DNA from: Sporolactobacillus sp. CQH2019
GTDB taxonomy: Bacteria; Bacillota; Bacilli; Bacillales; Sporolactobacillaceae
Assembly: GCF_028765345.1 (NCBI RefSeq)
Contig: NZ_JARAJZ010000007.1
Span: forward strand, 1-64,000
Direction: 5' to 3'
Length of the DNA: 64,000 bases
In this document: piece after piece, positions 25,268-34,008 of the stretch
Position numbering within the stretch: the first letter of the stretch is position 1
Layout: each line of letters opens with the position of its first letter
Program-made: the position numbers and the translations under genes
Notes under the pieces: model-generated
What the model was told of the DNA's origin: nothing
The model's input: the letters and a program-made list of their open reading frames with translations, nothing else
Database searches by the model: none

Positions 25268-26490
25268 ATGATAAAACTCCTTCAAAATCGAAATTTCTCA
25301 CTGCTGTTTATTGGGCAGCTGATTTCTCAACTGGGAGACTTTGGTTTGACTATTGCCCTTCCTTTTTATGTTTACCAGCTTTCCGGATCTCCGCTGGCGA
25401 CAGCGCTCACTTATGTTACGCGAGCGCTGCCCATGTTCTTTGTGGGTCCGATAGCAGGGGTATTTGTTGATCGGTGGAATTTGAAAAGAACGATGTGGAT
25501 AGCGAATCTCAGCAGCGCTCTTGTCCTTCTGCCGGGTTTTTACGTGACATCGGTTCGCTGGATTTGGCTGCTTTGGTTAGGCAGCCTGCTGGAATCTTCC
25601 TGCAACCGCTTCTTTAATCCGGCCAAGCAGTCGTTTATTCCGCAATTAGTAAGAAAAGAAGAGTTGGTTGAAGCGAATGGTTTCAGTTCCATGATTGAAT
25701 CGATTGCCCAGATTCTCGGACCGATACTGGCCGGCGGCCTAGCTGTATGGATCGGATTTCAGTCCATTCTTCTCATTGATATAGGTTCTTATCTCATTTC
25801 TGCGCTTTGCATTTTTTTATTACCGGCTCTGTTAATAATCAAAGTAAAGTTGGCAGCCGTCAGCATCACACTGTTTGGATGGAATTTAAGGACGGTCTGG
25901 CCGTCATGGTAAAGTTTCAAAAAATACGTGTGCTTTGTATAACAGTCATGATGTTTATGATTTCCCAAGGCATTATTGACGCATTAATTGTCGTTTCTAT
26001 CTCTGTTGTTCTACATGGGAATCAGTCCGTTCTTGGTTATGCTGAAGCTTCACAAGGGGCAGGCATGGTTATTACCGGCTTGATGATGGGTTGGGTGAAA
26101 CGTTACATCTCTTATGAAAACATGTTTGCGTGGGGGCTTTTAGGGGTGGGACTTTCATTTATGATCGGTTTCAATGCTGATCGGCTGTTTATTCTGCTTC
26201 CCGCTTTGCTGATCACCGGGCTTTTTACGACGATGCAGATGGTAGGTTACAGAACGCTTTTGCAGGTAGAGACGCCGCCCGAAACGCGCGGGAGAATATT
26301 TGCTTCGGTCACGTCACTTATGTCCATGTCGGCGATCCTGGCCTCATTTGTATCAGGTGCACTGGCTCAGGTTCTTCCGATTCATTTCTTTTTTAACCTG
26401 GCCAGTCTTGCGCTGATCAGCGCTGGAACTTTCGCTTCGGTCATGTTTCTTAAATTAAAAGGCCAAGACAGTCCTGTGAGAAAAGTTTAG
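25268..26490 (+). pseudogene. MFS exporter gene with a frameshift
   Basis: Two overlapping frames together encode one 12-TM MFS_3-type transporter of about 405 residues. The first runs from ATG 25268 (MIKLLQNRNFSLLFIGQLI) through GVFVDRWNLKR to about 25840. The second continues from about 25830 with QHHTVWMEFKDGLAVMVKF to 26490. The switch is near the central loop, around CCGGCTCTGTTAATAATC. A real mutation or a sequencing error could cause it. AGGAGGGGA lies 13 nt before the start. Its 5' end lies right at the truncated end of the deaminase toxin tip. Confidence 0.85.
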
Positions 26491-26664
26491 CCCGCGATTG
26501 CACGTCCGATTTTATGTGCATAAAATCGTTCAGATCAACTTTTTACAGGTAAATGATTCGTTATATCTTTTCTTTCGCACATTAAGCGGTTTAAACAGAC
26601 AATATCGTTGCAAACTAAAAGATGAACCGCTCGATTTTAAAAGCGAAAGAAGAGGTGAAAGAAT

Positions 26665-27876
26665 ATGGATTCCCTCTGGTATTATTTTGATGGTCGGGAG
26701 ACGCAGGGGCCTTTTTCGGAAGATGAGATGAAATTTCTGGAAAGAAAAGGGCAGATCGGCGGCAAAACGCTGGTCATCGCTCAGGGCATGAGCCGATGGC
26801 TGAGAATGTGCGAGACGCCGCTTCAATCATCGGAGCGGAACGTGCGCAGGACTTCCCGCCGGTCAAGGAGTCTGATCAGCCGCGCGACGGAACCGGTGAA
26901 TGAGCTGATTGGCGAACGCGGTCCGGTTGATCTGAAGCTTCGCGATCTGTTTTCGCAGGTGTTCCGGCGCCATACGAAAGCAGAAAGCGAGCGGATTTTT
27001 ATCGCCGGCACCGCTTTTACAACGCCAAAGGAAGCGGACATTTCTTCGGCATGGCCGAGGCCGTGGCTTTTTTCAAGGGTTTTCCTGATTTTTTTAGTGA
27101 CTTATGCGATGCTTTGGGTCTGCCTGATTGATTTCGGCAATCCCTATGCGCTTCCCGGTCTCATGCTGATCGGTTCTTTCGCCGTTCCTTTTTCCCTGGT
27201 CTTTTTCTTTTTTGAAACAAACGCACTCCAAAACATCAGTATCTTTGATGTTGTCCGGATGTTCTTCCTTGGGGGTGTGGCCTCAATTATTGTGACGCTG
27301 GTTCTTTATACGGTTTTTCCGGTCTACCGGATCAGCATAACAAGCGCATTTGTCGTCGGTATGGTTGAAGAGTTGGGAAAACTGCTGATTGTCGCCGGAT
27401 TTGTCAGTCAGCTGAATGTCAAATATATATTGAACGGTCTGCTGATCGGCGCGGTCATCGGCGCCGGATTTGCCTCGTTCGAATCCGCGGGCTACGCCTT
27501 CAGGGCCTTTCAGACGATGCACAATGAAACCTTTTTAAGTGTTATCGTCACGAGGGCCTGGACGAGTATTGGCACACATGCCGTCTGGACGGGTATTGCC
27601 GGCGCGGCGCTCGTTCTTGTGAAGCTGAACAGGCCTTTCACAATCGGCCTGCTGTTCAAAGCACGATTTCTCAAGCTGATGATCGTCCCCATTTTGCTCC
27701 ATGCCTTTTGGGATATGCCGCTGCCCGGTATCGGCGACTCCATACTTAAGGTGATCGGCTTAATTGTGATCGGCTGGCTTTTCATTCTGGTCCTGATCAA
27801 CAGCGGCCTGAAACAAGTGACCCGGCGCTCGATGAGGGGAGAGGAGGGTAAGAAAAACAGGGGAGCCGCTGAATAA
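26665..27876 (+). CDS. PrsW-family intramembrane protease with N-terminal GYF_2 domain
   Basis: A 403-residue protein. Residues 1-50 (WYYFDGRETQGPFSEDEM) form a GYF_2 domain, a probable peptide-binding module. After a basic linker come about eight membrane helices with PrsW motifs: EELGK (235-239), FASFE (269-273), H305 in SIGTHAVWTG and the LLHAFWD motif. In B. subtilis PrsW cuts the anti-sigma factor RsiW to release SigW. No anti-sigma gene is nearby, so the substrate is unknown and this is a paralogue with an added recognition domain rather than the standard PrsW. ATG 26665 follows AAGAGGTGA. Confidence 0.88.
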   Translation: MDSLWYYFDGRETQGPFSEDEMKFLERKGQIGGKTLVIAQGMSRWLRMCETPLQSSERNVRRTSRRSRSLISRATEPVNELIGERGPVDLKLRDLFSQVFRRHTKAESERIFIAGTAFTTPKEADISSAWPRPWLFSRVFLIFLVTYAMLWVCLIDFGNPYALPGLMLIGSFAVPFSLVFFFFETNALQNISIFDVVRMFFLGGVASIIVTLVLYTVFPVYRISITSAFVVGMVEELGKLLIVAGFVSQLNVKYILNGLLIGAVIGAGFASFESAGYAFRAFQTMHNETFLSVIVTRAWTSIGTHAVWTGIAGAALVLVKLNRPFTIGLLFKARFLKLMIVPILLHAFWDMPLPGIGDSILKVIGLIVIGWLFILVLINSGLKQVTRRSMRGEEGKKNRGAAE

Positions 27877-27971
27877 ATTTCTAAGATTGTCGAGAGTTTC
27901 ATCATGATAGGGAGAAATGGGGAATGGCGTTCCGGCGATAGCCGGCATCGTTTCCTCCCGGCTTTTTCAGT

Positions 27972-27999
27972 GCCCCCGTTCTAAAAAGGGGCTTTTTTT
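27972..27999 (+). terminator. Intrinsic terminator after the PrsW-like gene
   Basis: GCCCC (27972-27976) pairs with GGGGC (27988-27992), followed by seven T. It lies about 95 nt after the stop of the protease gene. Confidence 0.8.
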
Positions 28000-28045
28000 C
28001 ATTGTGCAGCCGGGCCGGATTGCGGAAATAGCATATTTTTTTTGC

Positions 28046-28096
28046 TTGACATGCCTAGAAGTGTTATGTATAGTTTAGATGCATAAGACTTCTAGG
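28046..28096 (+). promoter_or_regulatory. PadR-controlled promoter with operator palindrome
   Basis: TTGACA (28046-28051) and TATAGT (28069-28074) are 17 nt apart, close to the sigma-A consensus. An inverted repeat CCTAGAAGT (28054-28062) and ACTTCTAGG (28088-28096) places one arm in the spacer and the other just downstream of the -10. The first downstream gene is a padR regulator, so autoregulation is likely. Confidence 0.8.
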
Positions 28097-28112
28097 TATA
28101 TCGGAGGGGTTT

Positions 28113-28451
28113 ATGAATGTATCCAAGGATTTAATCGCTGCTTCCGCTGTCCCCTTAATTTTGGCCATATTGCGGCAAGGCGACAGTTACGGCTATTCCA
28201 TTATCAAAAGGGTTAAAGAGCTGTCAGAAAATGAACTGGTCTGGTCGGAGGGGATGCTGTATCCCGTCCTGCACCGGCTCGAAGATCAAAATTTCATTCA
28301 ATCGTACTGGAAGAGTTCGGAAACGGGGCGCCGGCGCAAATATTACACAATAAAAGACGGCGGGCTGAAAGAGCTGGAGCTGCAAAAAAAGCAGTGGAAT
28401 ATGGTTCATTCCGCACTCTCGAAAACTTGGCGGAAGCCCAATCAGGAATAA
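28113..28451 (+). CDS. PadR family transcriptional regulator
   Basis: A 112-residue PadR-type repressor with the winged helix signature GDSYGYSIIKRV, EGMLYPVLHRLE and TGRRRKYYTIKDGG. ATG 28113 follows GGAGGGG. It is followed after 13 nt by a membrane protein gene, the common PadR plus permease-prefix-domain pair. It probably represses both genes through the palindrome at 28054-28096. Confidence 0.92.
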   Translation: MNVSKDLIAASAVPLILAILRQGDSYGYSIIKRVKELSENELVWSEGMLYPVLHRLEDQNFIQSYWKSSETGRRRKYYTIKDGGLKELELQKKQWNMVHSALSKTWRKPNQE

Positions 28452-28464
28452 GGGAGGACTCGGT

Positions 28465-29820
28465 ATGTTTGATCTGGAATGGAATATCCGTTCCTGGAGC
28501 GATTATCTGCGGGCGCGCGGGAATTTTAAAGAAACGGATATACTCGAATTGGAAAATCATCTGCGCGATGAGATCGATGATCTGATGAAGACCGGTCTCT
28601 CACAGGATGAATCTTTTTTGATCGGTGTTAAGCGTCTGGGAAACGTCAATACGATTTCTCAGGAATATTCAAAAGTAAATTCAGAAAACCTATGGAAACA
28701 TTTATTGGCCGATCCGGATCACGCATACGGCGCGGGCGGGAATCGAAAAGATATTGTGTTAGTCATTATTTTTTCGTTACTGGCCGGTACACTGATCGAA
28801 ATGCCCGGCTGGTTCGGCCTGAGACTGTTTGATCCGGTCTATCAGCTGTTTTATTTTAAAAATCTTGGATTGTTTCTTCTGCCGTTCATTGCGATTTTTT
28901 TCCTTATCAGACATTGGTCAGGCTGGAAAGTGGCTGCGGCCGTTCTCGGGATATTCTGTCTGTCCGCTCTGACAGTCAACCTCTATCCGTCCTATTATCC
29001 CCAAAATACGGAACTGCTGACCGGCATTCACCTTCCCATATTTTTATGGCTGATCACGGGTGCCGCTTATATGGGGGCAGCATGGAGACAAAGCGGAAGA
29101 AGAATGGATTTCATCCGTTTCACCGGCGAAGCGGTCGTTTACGGAACCTTAATTTTCTGCGGGGTTGTTGTTCTGGCCGTCTTCACCGAGATGATTTTCC
29201 AGGCGATTCAAATTGATCTTACTGGTTTCATTCAGCAGTATCTTGCTGTGTACGGGGGATGTGCAACGGCGATGATCACGGTGTATCTCGTCGAATATAA
29301 AAAAAGCATTGTCGAAAATTTTGCTCCGATTCTGGCAAAAATTTTCAGCCCTCTGTTTCTGATCATCATGATCGCTTTTCTGATCGTTATGGTCCTCTCA
29401 GGACAGAGTCCCTTTGTTGACAGAAATTTTCTCATCGGATTTGATCTCATGCTTGTGTTAGTGCTCGGATTGGTTCTCTATGTCATTTCGGCCCGGAACG
29501 TACACGATAATAACAGGCTGTTTGACTATTTGAATCTGGCTCTGATTCTCGTGGCTCTGATGATCGACGGCGTCGCGTTGTCGGCCATCCTTTTCCGATT
29601 GTCGGCGTTCGGCATCACACCGAATAAAATCGCGGCGCTCGGTGAAAATCTGACCTTGCTCGTGAATCTCGGAGGCCTTGCCTGGCTGTATCTTCGCTAT
29701 TTTGCCAAAAAGATTGATTTTAGCCGGCTCGAAAAATGGCAAACCGCCTATCTGTATGTTTACGTTATTTGGATGGCTGTTGTCGCATTTGCCTTTCCGG
29801 TCATATTCCATTTCAGCTGA
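28465..29820 (+). CDS. Membrane protein with permease-prefix domain, PadR partner
   Basis: A 451-residue protein. Residues 1-75 (WSDYLRARGNFKETDILELE, then LRDEIDDLMKTGLSQDESF) form the helical permease-prefix (DUF1700/HAAS-like) domain that typically accompanies PadR regulators. The rest is about 10-11 hydrophobic helices without a recognised transporter or enzyme motif. ATG 28465 follows GGGAGG at 7 nt and the gene is co-transcribed with padR. Such pairs are thought to sense membrane or signal changes, but the specific role is unknown. Confidence 0.82.
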   Translation: MFDLEWNIRSWSDYLRARGNFKETDILELENHLRDEIDDLMKTGLSQDESFLIGVKRLGNVNTISQEYSKVNSENLWKHLLADPDHAYGAGGNRKDIVLVIIFSLLAGTLIEMPGWFGLRLFDPVYQLFYFKNLGLFLLPFIAIFFLIRHWSGWKVAAAVLGIFCLSALTVNLYPSYYPQNTELLTGIHLPIFLWLITGAAYMGAAWRQSGRRMDFIRFTGEAVVYGTLIFCGVVVLAVFTEMIFQAIQIDLTGFIQQYLAVYGGCATAMITVYLVEYKKSIVENFAPILAKIFSPLFLIIMIAFLIVMVLSGQSPFVDRNFLIGFDLMLVLVLGLVLYVISARNVHDNNRLFDYLNLALILVALMIDGVALSAILFRLSAFGITPNKIAALGENLTLLVNLGGLAWLYLRYFAKKIDFSRLEKWQTAYLYVYVIWMAVVAFAFPVIFHFS

Positions 29821-29877
29821 TTTATGGAAGCCGCTTTTCGCCGGATCTCTGAATCCGGTTCAGTTTCTGCTGCTGAA

Positions 29878-29920
29878 CTTAAAAGGATCTTCCCCGAACA
29901 TCGGGGAAGATCCTTTTAAG
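29878..29920. terminator. Perfect 19-bp hairpin, probable bidirectional terminator
   Basis: Bases 29878-29896 and 29902-29920 are exact reverse complements with loop AACAT; the arm is CTTAAAAGGATCTTCCCCG. The A/T-rich outer part gives a U-run on either strand. It ends the padR operon 58 nt after the stop. Confidence 0.8.
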
Positions 29921-30428
29921 TATGCCTGTACAGAATTTGCTAAATGCTTACGAAACAGGAATTTCGGGCGAGAGCAGTGTGTCATGCGGCTCCCGTTTAA
30001 ACATTCTGTACGTGGATGTAAAGACGGTTCCGTTCCGCAAGGGTAACAATTTTTGAAGAAACGTAAAGTCTTGCCTTACTATGGATTCCCCGGAAGATGG
30101 CAACAGGATGCCTGAAGATCTGCATCCGTAAAGATTTTTAGTTTGACGGTCTATTTTCATCGGTACCATTAGCTGTTCTTTCATGTTTTGCGCCGGAATC
30201 ATCGAATGATCAAAATGTAACATGTCCGCCGGGGCCCCATGTAAAAATAACGTATTTTTCGCAATCATTGAAAATAAAGTGTATATTGGTTAATGAAAAT
30301 TCTTATTTACCAAAATGCAATAAATGTAATAAAATGTCGAAAATACCGATTCATATGGTATGGATGACTAAATTGACATCAAACATTTTTTTAAAATGCG
30401 TTGATGATCAAGTCGTTTGAGGTGAAAA
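29921..30428. other. Intergenic region upstream of the L,D-transpeptidase
   Basis: A minus-strand frame (29948-30268) is open for 106 codons but has no ribosome binding site or recognisable domain, so I do not call it. The AT-rich segment 30270-30400 presumably holds the promoter of the transpeptidase gene. I see no clear hexamer pair. Confidence 0.35.
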
Positions 30429-31820
30429 ATGACAACGAACCGAAAGATTGGCATCATAATCATCAGCAGTCTTATCCTTGTTATTGTTCTACTGTTCGCT
30501 GGCATCGGCATTTATCAGGCGACCCATTTCAATGCCCGGATTACCATCAACGGAACGAAAGTGGGCGGACTGACCGCCGATCAGGCGTTAAAGAAATTAA
30601 AAACCATGGATTTAAAAAACCAAGTGTACGTCGGCCAGACCTTGATATTCAATGGAAAAAGTACAAAATCGGAATTTTCGAATCAGGATCTTTCTAAGAT
30701 CAAGAGTTTATTAGGAAAGCAGCGGACGTGGTGGCCTTCGTCTCAGACGGAAAATTATTCGGCGGTGCCCGGACGCACGGATCAATATCGGACCCGGGCG
30801 CTGAAGAAAGAAGTCGAAGCGAAACTGAAATCATTGAATCAGCGTTTAAAGGCGCCCAAAGACGCCCAGGCCTATTTGGATCATGGCCGGATCGCCGTTT
30901 CGGGGAGCGAAGCGGGCAAACAATATGACATTGCTAAACTATTAAAGAATTATGACAGTCAGGAATACAGAAGCGAGATTCATTTGCAGCCCGTACTTTT
31001 GCAGCCTATTAAGGAAAACAGCCGGATCGTGAAGAATGAGAAGCAAAGACTGCAGAAGCTCCTTCAGCAAACGGTAAATTACCAGGTACAGAACAAGACT
31101 TATTCTTTAGCAGCGAACAAATTAATCCAGTACGCAACGGTGTCAAAAGATATGAAGATCACAATAAACCCGACCGGCATTCAGAATCAGATCGCAGCGA
31201 TTAATCGCACCCAATCGACACTGGATAAGAGTTACATATTTAAGACGCATTCGGGTTCAGTCATTTCGGTCAAAGGACAGACTTACGGCTGGGCACTGGA
31301 TGCCGGCCGGGAAACGGCGCTTATAGAGAATGCCTTTGAAAACGGAGAAAAATCGCTGAAAGCTGACAATGTTTACGGGATCGGTTATAATACTTTCGGC
31401 GTCGGCTATCATACGACGACGAATAACGGCATCGGCACGACCTATGCGGAGGTGTCGATCCGGGAACAGCGTATCTGGATTTATAAAAACGGTCAATTGG
31501 TGGTCACGACTCCGGTTGTGACCGGCAGGCACGATGTCCACCAGGATACGCCGACCGGCGTCTGGTACGTCATGTATAAGCAATCGCCGTCGACGCTTAA
31601 GGGCAGCGAGGCCGGTTCTGCCCATTACTCGGTCAAGGTTTCCTACTGGGCCCAGTTCACGGACGGCGGGGTGGGCTTCCATGACGCTTCATGGCGGAAA
31701 AACTGGGCAAACAGCGCCTATCTTACGGATGGGTCGGGCGGCTGCGTCAACACGCCTCCGGGCATAATGAAATCCGTATACGACAATCTAACGCAGAACG
31801 AGCCGGTTGTTGTTTATTAA
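30429..31820 (+). CDS. L,D-transpeptidase with VanW-associated peptidoglycan-binding domain
   Basis: A 463-residue membrane-anchored cell-wall enzyme. A signal anchor (residues 9-30, IIIISSLILVIVLLFAGIGI) is followed by PG_binding_4-type repeats. The C-terminal YkuD catalytic domain is residues 335-463, with His418 (GFHDASW), Ser436, Gly437 and Cys439 in SGGCVNTP. Such enzymes make 3-3 cross-links or attach proteins to meso-diaminopimelate-type peptidoglycan outside the cell. ATG 30429 follows GAGGTGA at about 3 nt. It is a single gene with its own terminator. Confidence 0.93.
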   Translation: MTTNRKIGIIIISSLILVIVLLFAGIGIYQATHFNARITINGTKVGGLTADQALKKLKTMDLKNQVYVGQTLIFNGKSTKSEFSNQDLSKIKSLLGKQRTWWPSSQTENYSAVPGRTDQYRTRALKKEVEAKLKSLNQRLKAPKDAQAYLDHGRIAVSGSEAGKQYDIAKLLKNYDSQEYRSEIHLQPVLLQPIKENSRIVKNEKQRLQKLLQQTVNYQVQNKTYSLAANKLIQYATVSKDMKITINPTGIQNQIAAINRTQSTLDKSYIFKTHSGSVISVKGQTYGWALDAGRETALIENAFENGEKSLKADNVYGIGYNTFGVGYHTTTNNGIGTTYAEVSIREQRIWIYKNGQLVVTTPVVTGRHDVHQDTPTGVWYVMYKQSPSTLKGSEAGSAHYSVKVSYWAQFTDGGVGFHDASWRKNWANSAYLTDGSGGCVNTPPGIMKSVYDNLTQNEPVVVY

Positions 31821-31836
31821 CATCGGATTCAGCGAA

Positions 31837-31876
31837 AAAAAACGTTCATCTGAGTTTATTCAGATGAACGTTTTTT
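31837..31876. terminator. Bidirectional terminator after the L,D-transpeptidase
   Basis: A perfect 17-bp stem: 31837-31853 (AAAAAACGTTCATCTGA) pairs with 31860-31876, giving a T6 run on one strand and a matching run on the other. It lies 16 nt after the stop. Confidence 0.9.
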
Positions 31877-32134
31877 GCGTGTATCCGGAACGGCGGCAGC
31901 GGGCATTGAACGTTGCGCGGACCGGTCTGGCAGGGAGACCGGCTGAACCATGAACGATGCGCCTTCTGCTCGATCCGATTCATAGAATGAGGAGCATTGC
32001 GGGAAATACTGCCGCCCGGCCTCTGACATAGCTGTTTGCTCCAACACGTGGCTGTCCGCAGGACTATTGCTGCACGCAATTTAACAGTTTAGGCGGTTTT
32101 CCGCCTGTGCGAATCGATTTTTCTCTGAAAATGA
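31877..32134. other. Intergenic, no gene seen
   Basis: A minus-strand frame covers most of this gap but has no ribosome binding site and poor codon character. It is downstream of the minus-strand dehydrogenase; no strong U-run terminator is evident on that strand. Confidence 0.35.
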
Positions 32135-33094
32135 TTAATTTTCGGAAGCAGGTTCGAGTTGCGCAGACTGCTTGATTTGACCCAGCTGCACGAATTGACG
32201 ATCCCGCTGGTTCAGAGCTTCCTGCACCTCGTTGCCGCTGTAAGTAAATAAGCCTTCTCCTGTCTTGGTGCCGAGTTTGCCTTCGGCGACCAGTCTGTTA
32301 ATGATTTCCGGAGCACCTTCACTTTTATCCAATTCCGGAGCAATATTGTCAATAACATGTTTCCAAGTGTCCAGGCCGCCGAACTCAGCAGTCCGGATCG
32401 GTCCGACAAATGCCCAGCGGAATCCCGGGCCGTCAGTAATGGCTTTGTCTACATCTTCCGCACTCGCTATTCCTTTGTCGACAAGCGAAAATGCCTCTCG
32501 AACGAGAGCTGTCTGGAGTCTGTTCGCAATAAAGCCGTTGATCTCTTTCTTTAGCAGAATCGGAGATTTGCCGATCTGCTTTAACAGATTGATCACCTCG
32601 TCGGCCACTTCCGGATCCGTTTCGTCTTTTTTAACGATCTCAACGAGCGGAACTAAATGAGCGGGATTAAAAAAGTGGGTAATGATAAATCGCCCGTCGA
32701 AAGATGTTTTCTCCGTCAATTTGGAAATCGGGAAGGTAGATGTATTAGACGAAACGACGGCTTCAGGTTTCTTAATCTGTTCCAGGTTCTGATAAAGATT
32801 CCATTTCATATTGATATCTTCAGGGATGGCTTCAATGATTAAATCCGCATCGCTGACTGAATCCTTCTGATCAATGGAGTAAGAGATCCGCGATGCGGCT
32901 TCCTTTTTCTGATCGTTCGTCAGCTGGCCGGCCTCTACCATCAAGGACAGATTGTCCTCAATATTCTGTCTGGCTTTTTCCAGAAAAGCAGTTTTTATAT
33001 CATTTATCGTCACAGAATAACCGCCGACGGCGAAAGATTGGGCTATTCCTCGTCCCATCACACCTGAACCAATTATTGCAATGTTTTGCATCAT
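32135..33094 (-). CDS. 3-hydroxyacyl-CoA dehydrogenase family protein
   Basis: A 319-residue NAD-dependent dehydrogenase. The Rossmann motif is IIGSGVMGRGIAQ (residues 7-19). SSNTST and the catalytic histidine region ITHFFNPAHLVPLVEIV follow, then the C-terminal helical domain (GFIANRLQTALVREAF). It acts on (S)-3-hydroxybutyryl-CoA or a related 3-hydroxy acid; Lambda-crystallin-like enzymes share the same layout, so the substrate is uncertain. The C-terminus is about 30 residues longer than FadB2-type enzymes. ATG 33094 follows GGAGGG at 7 nt. It stands alone, without thiolase or crotonase genes. Confidence 0.88.
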   Translation of the reverse strand: MMQNIAIIGSGVMGRGIAQSFAVGGYSVTINDIKTAFLEKARQNIEDNLSLMVEAGQLTNDQKKEAASRISYSIDQKDSVSDADLIIEAIPEDINMKWNLYQNLEQIKKPEAVVSSNTSTFPISKLTEKTSFDGRFIITHFFNPAHLVPLVEIVKKDETDPEVADEVINLLKQIGKSPILLKKEINGFIANRLQTALVREAFSLVDKGIASAEDVDKAITDGPGFRWAFVGPIRTAEFGGLDTWKHVIDNIAPELDKSEGAPEIINRLVAEGKLGTKTGEGLFTYSGNEVQEALNQRDRQFVQLGQIKQSAQLEPASEN

Positions 33095-33118
33095 GTTTGT
33101 TCCCTCCGATCTGTTTTT

Positions 33119-33133
33119 TGCAAGCGCTTAACA
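33119..33133 (-). promoter_or_regulatory. Possible catabolite-responsive (cre-like) site
   Basis: TGCAAGCGCTTAACA contains the AAGCGCTT core of CcpA cre boxes but has one base too many in the right half. It lies 25 nt upstream of the dehydrogenase start. Catabolite control of an acyl-CoA dehydrogenase gene would be sensible, but the site is imperfect. Confidence 0.35.
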
Positions 33134-33677
33134 TTACGTCTATTATGTTAACACTATGTGTCTATTCTGTGAAACTTTTTGCTTTGGCCGAGAGAACGGC
33201 TGTCCCATCACGGAATCGGTCGTTCACAACAGCGAGAAGACGCATTCTTTAAAGGGAAAAATGCGGACATATTAAAAAAATAATGGTTTGTTTCCTGAAA
33301 AGACCATTCCGTCATTTATCCACAGATTCAAAAACCTTTTCAAATATATTCCATATTGTTTTATAATGGAGTAGAGAATGAAGGGTCTGCCGGAGAGGGC
33401 TTTGGCAAGTTGTCCGTTCGTCGCGGAAAACGTTACAGCTGCTGTTCAAAAGACGATCGCCTCATAAATGTCACCGTTCGTACTTTTCCAGCATTTTTTT
33501 AATGCCAGGCAAAGAACTTTTTTACTATGGGAATAGCGATGCGTTGCTTTTTTAAAAAGTGCCGATTTCTCCAAATTTCATAGTCAGCGAATCGTCTATA
33601 ATAAATTTAATCAATAGGGGAATGTTTCGACTGCGTCATTTGAGCCTATCATGACAGTAAAAAGGAGACGACGTGCA
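33134..33677. other. Intergenic region, divergent promoters only
   Basis: No coding frame. A TATAAT at 33597-33602, 76 nt before the winged-helix gene, is a likely -10 for it. The rest shows no repeat or palindrome worth recording. Confidence 0.35.
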
Positions 33678-33857
33678 ATGGAAAATTATGAAGCCGTGCT
33701 TAAATTTTTCGAGAGCGCCGATACACCGGCGAATGCAGGAAAGGTTGCGGAAGCCACAGGGATTGATAAAAAAGAAGTCAATAAAGTGATGACGAAACTG
33801 AAAAAAGAGGAAAAGATCGTTTCACCGAAACGTTGCTACTGGGAAATAAAAAAATAA
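33678..33857 (+). CDS. Small winged-helix DNA-binding protein
   Basis: A 59-residue protein that is essentially one winged helix-turn-helix: VLKFFESADTPANAGKVAEA, then KEVNKVMTKLKKEEKIVSP and a CYWEI wing. ATG 33678 follows AAGGAGA at 10 nt; the upstream in-frame start has no ribosome binding site. Similar stand-alone mini winged-helix proteins occur in Firmicutes without known function. It may be a DNA-binding regulator or chromatin-like protein. A terminator follows directly. Confidence 0.78.
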   Translation: MENYEAVLKFFESADTPANAGKVAEATGIDKKEVNKVMTKLKKEEKIVSPKRCYWEIKK

Positions 33858-33874
33858 TATTCATCTCATGAACG

Positions 33875-33910
33875 GAGAAGAGGCGGCGTTTGAAAACGCT
33901 GCCTCTTCTC
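33875..33910 (+). terminator. Terminator after the winged-helix gene
   Basis: GAGAAGAGGCGGCGTT (33875-33890) pairs with AACGCTGCCTCTTCTC (33895-33910), with one G-U pair. It has a 4-nt loop and lies 17 nt after the stop; the following U-run is short. Confidence 0.75.
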
Positions 33911-34008
33911 TTAGGTCAGTTCACCTCTATCGGAGATTGACCCAGGTTGTTGATTAACTGAAGGAATCTAAAGCCGGGATCGTCCGTTGTCTCTGCCCGG
34001 CGTTTTTC

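Noticed and set aside
29948-30268. Minus-strand ORF of 106 codons
   Set aside because: No ribosome binding site, no recognisable domain, and it overlaps the probable promoter region of the L,D-transpeptidase gene.
31846-32079. Minus-strand ORF downstream of the L,D-transpeptidase
   Set aside because: It starts in anonymous sequence and ends inside a strong terminator; no ribosome binding site.
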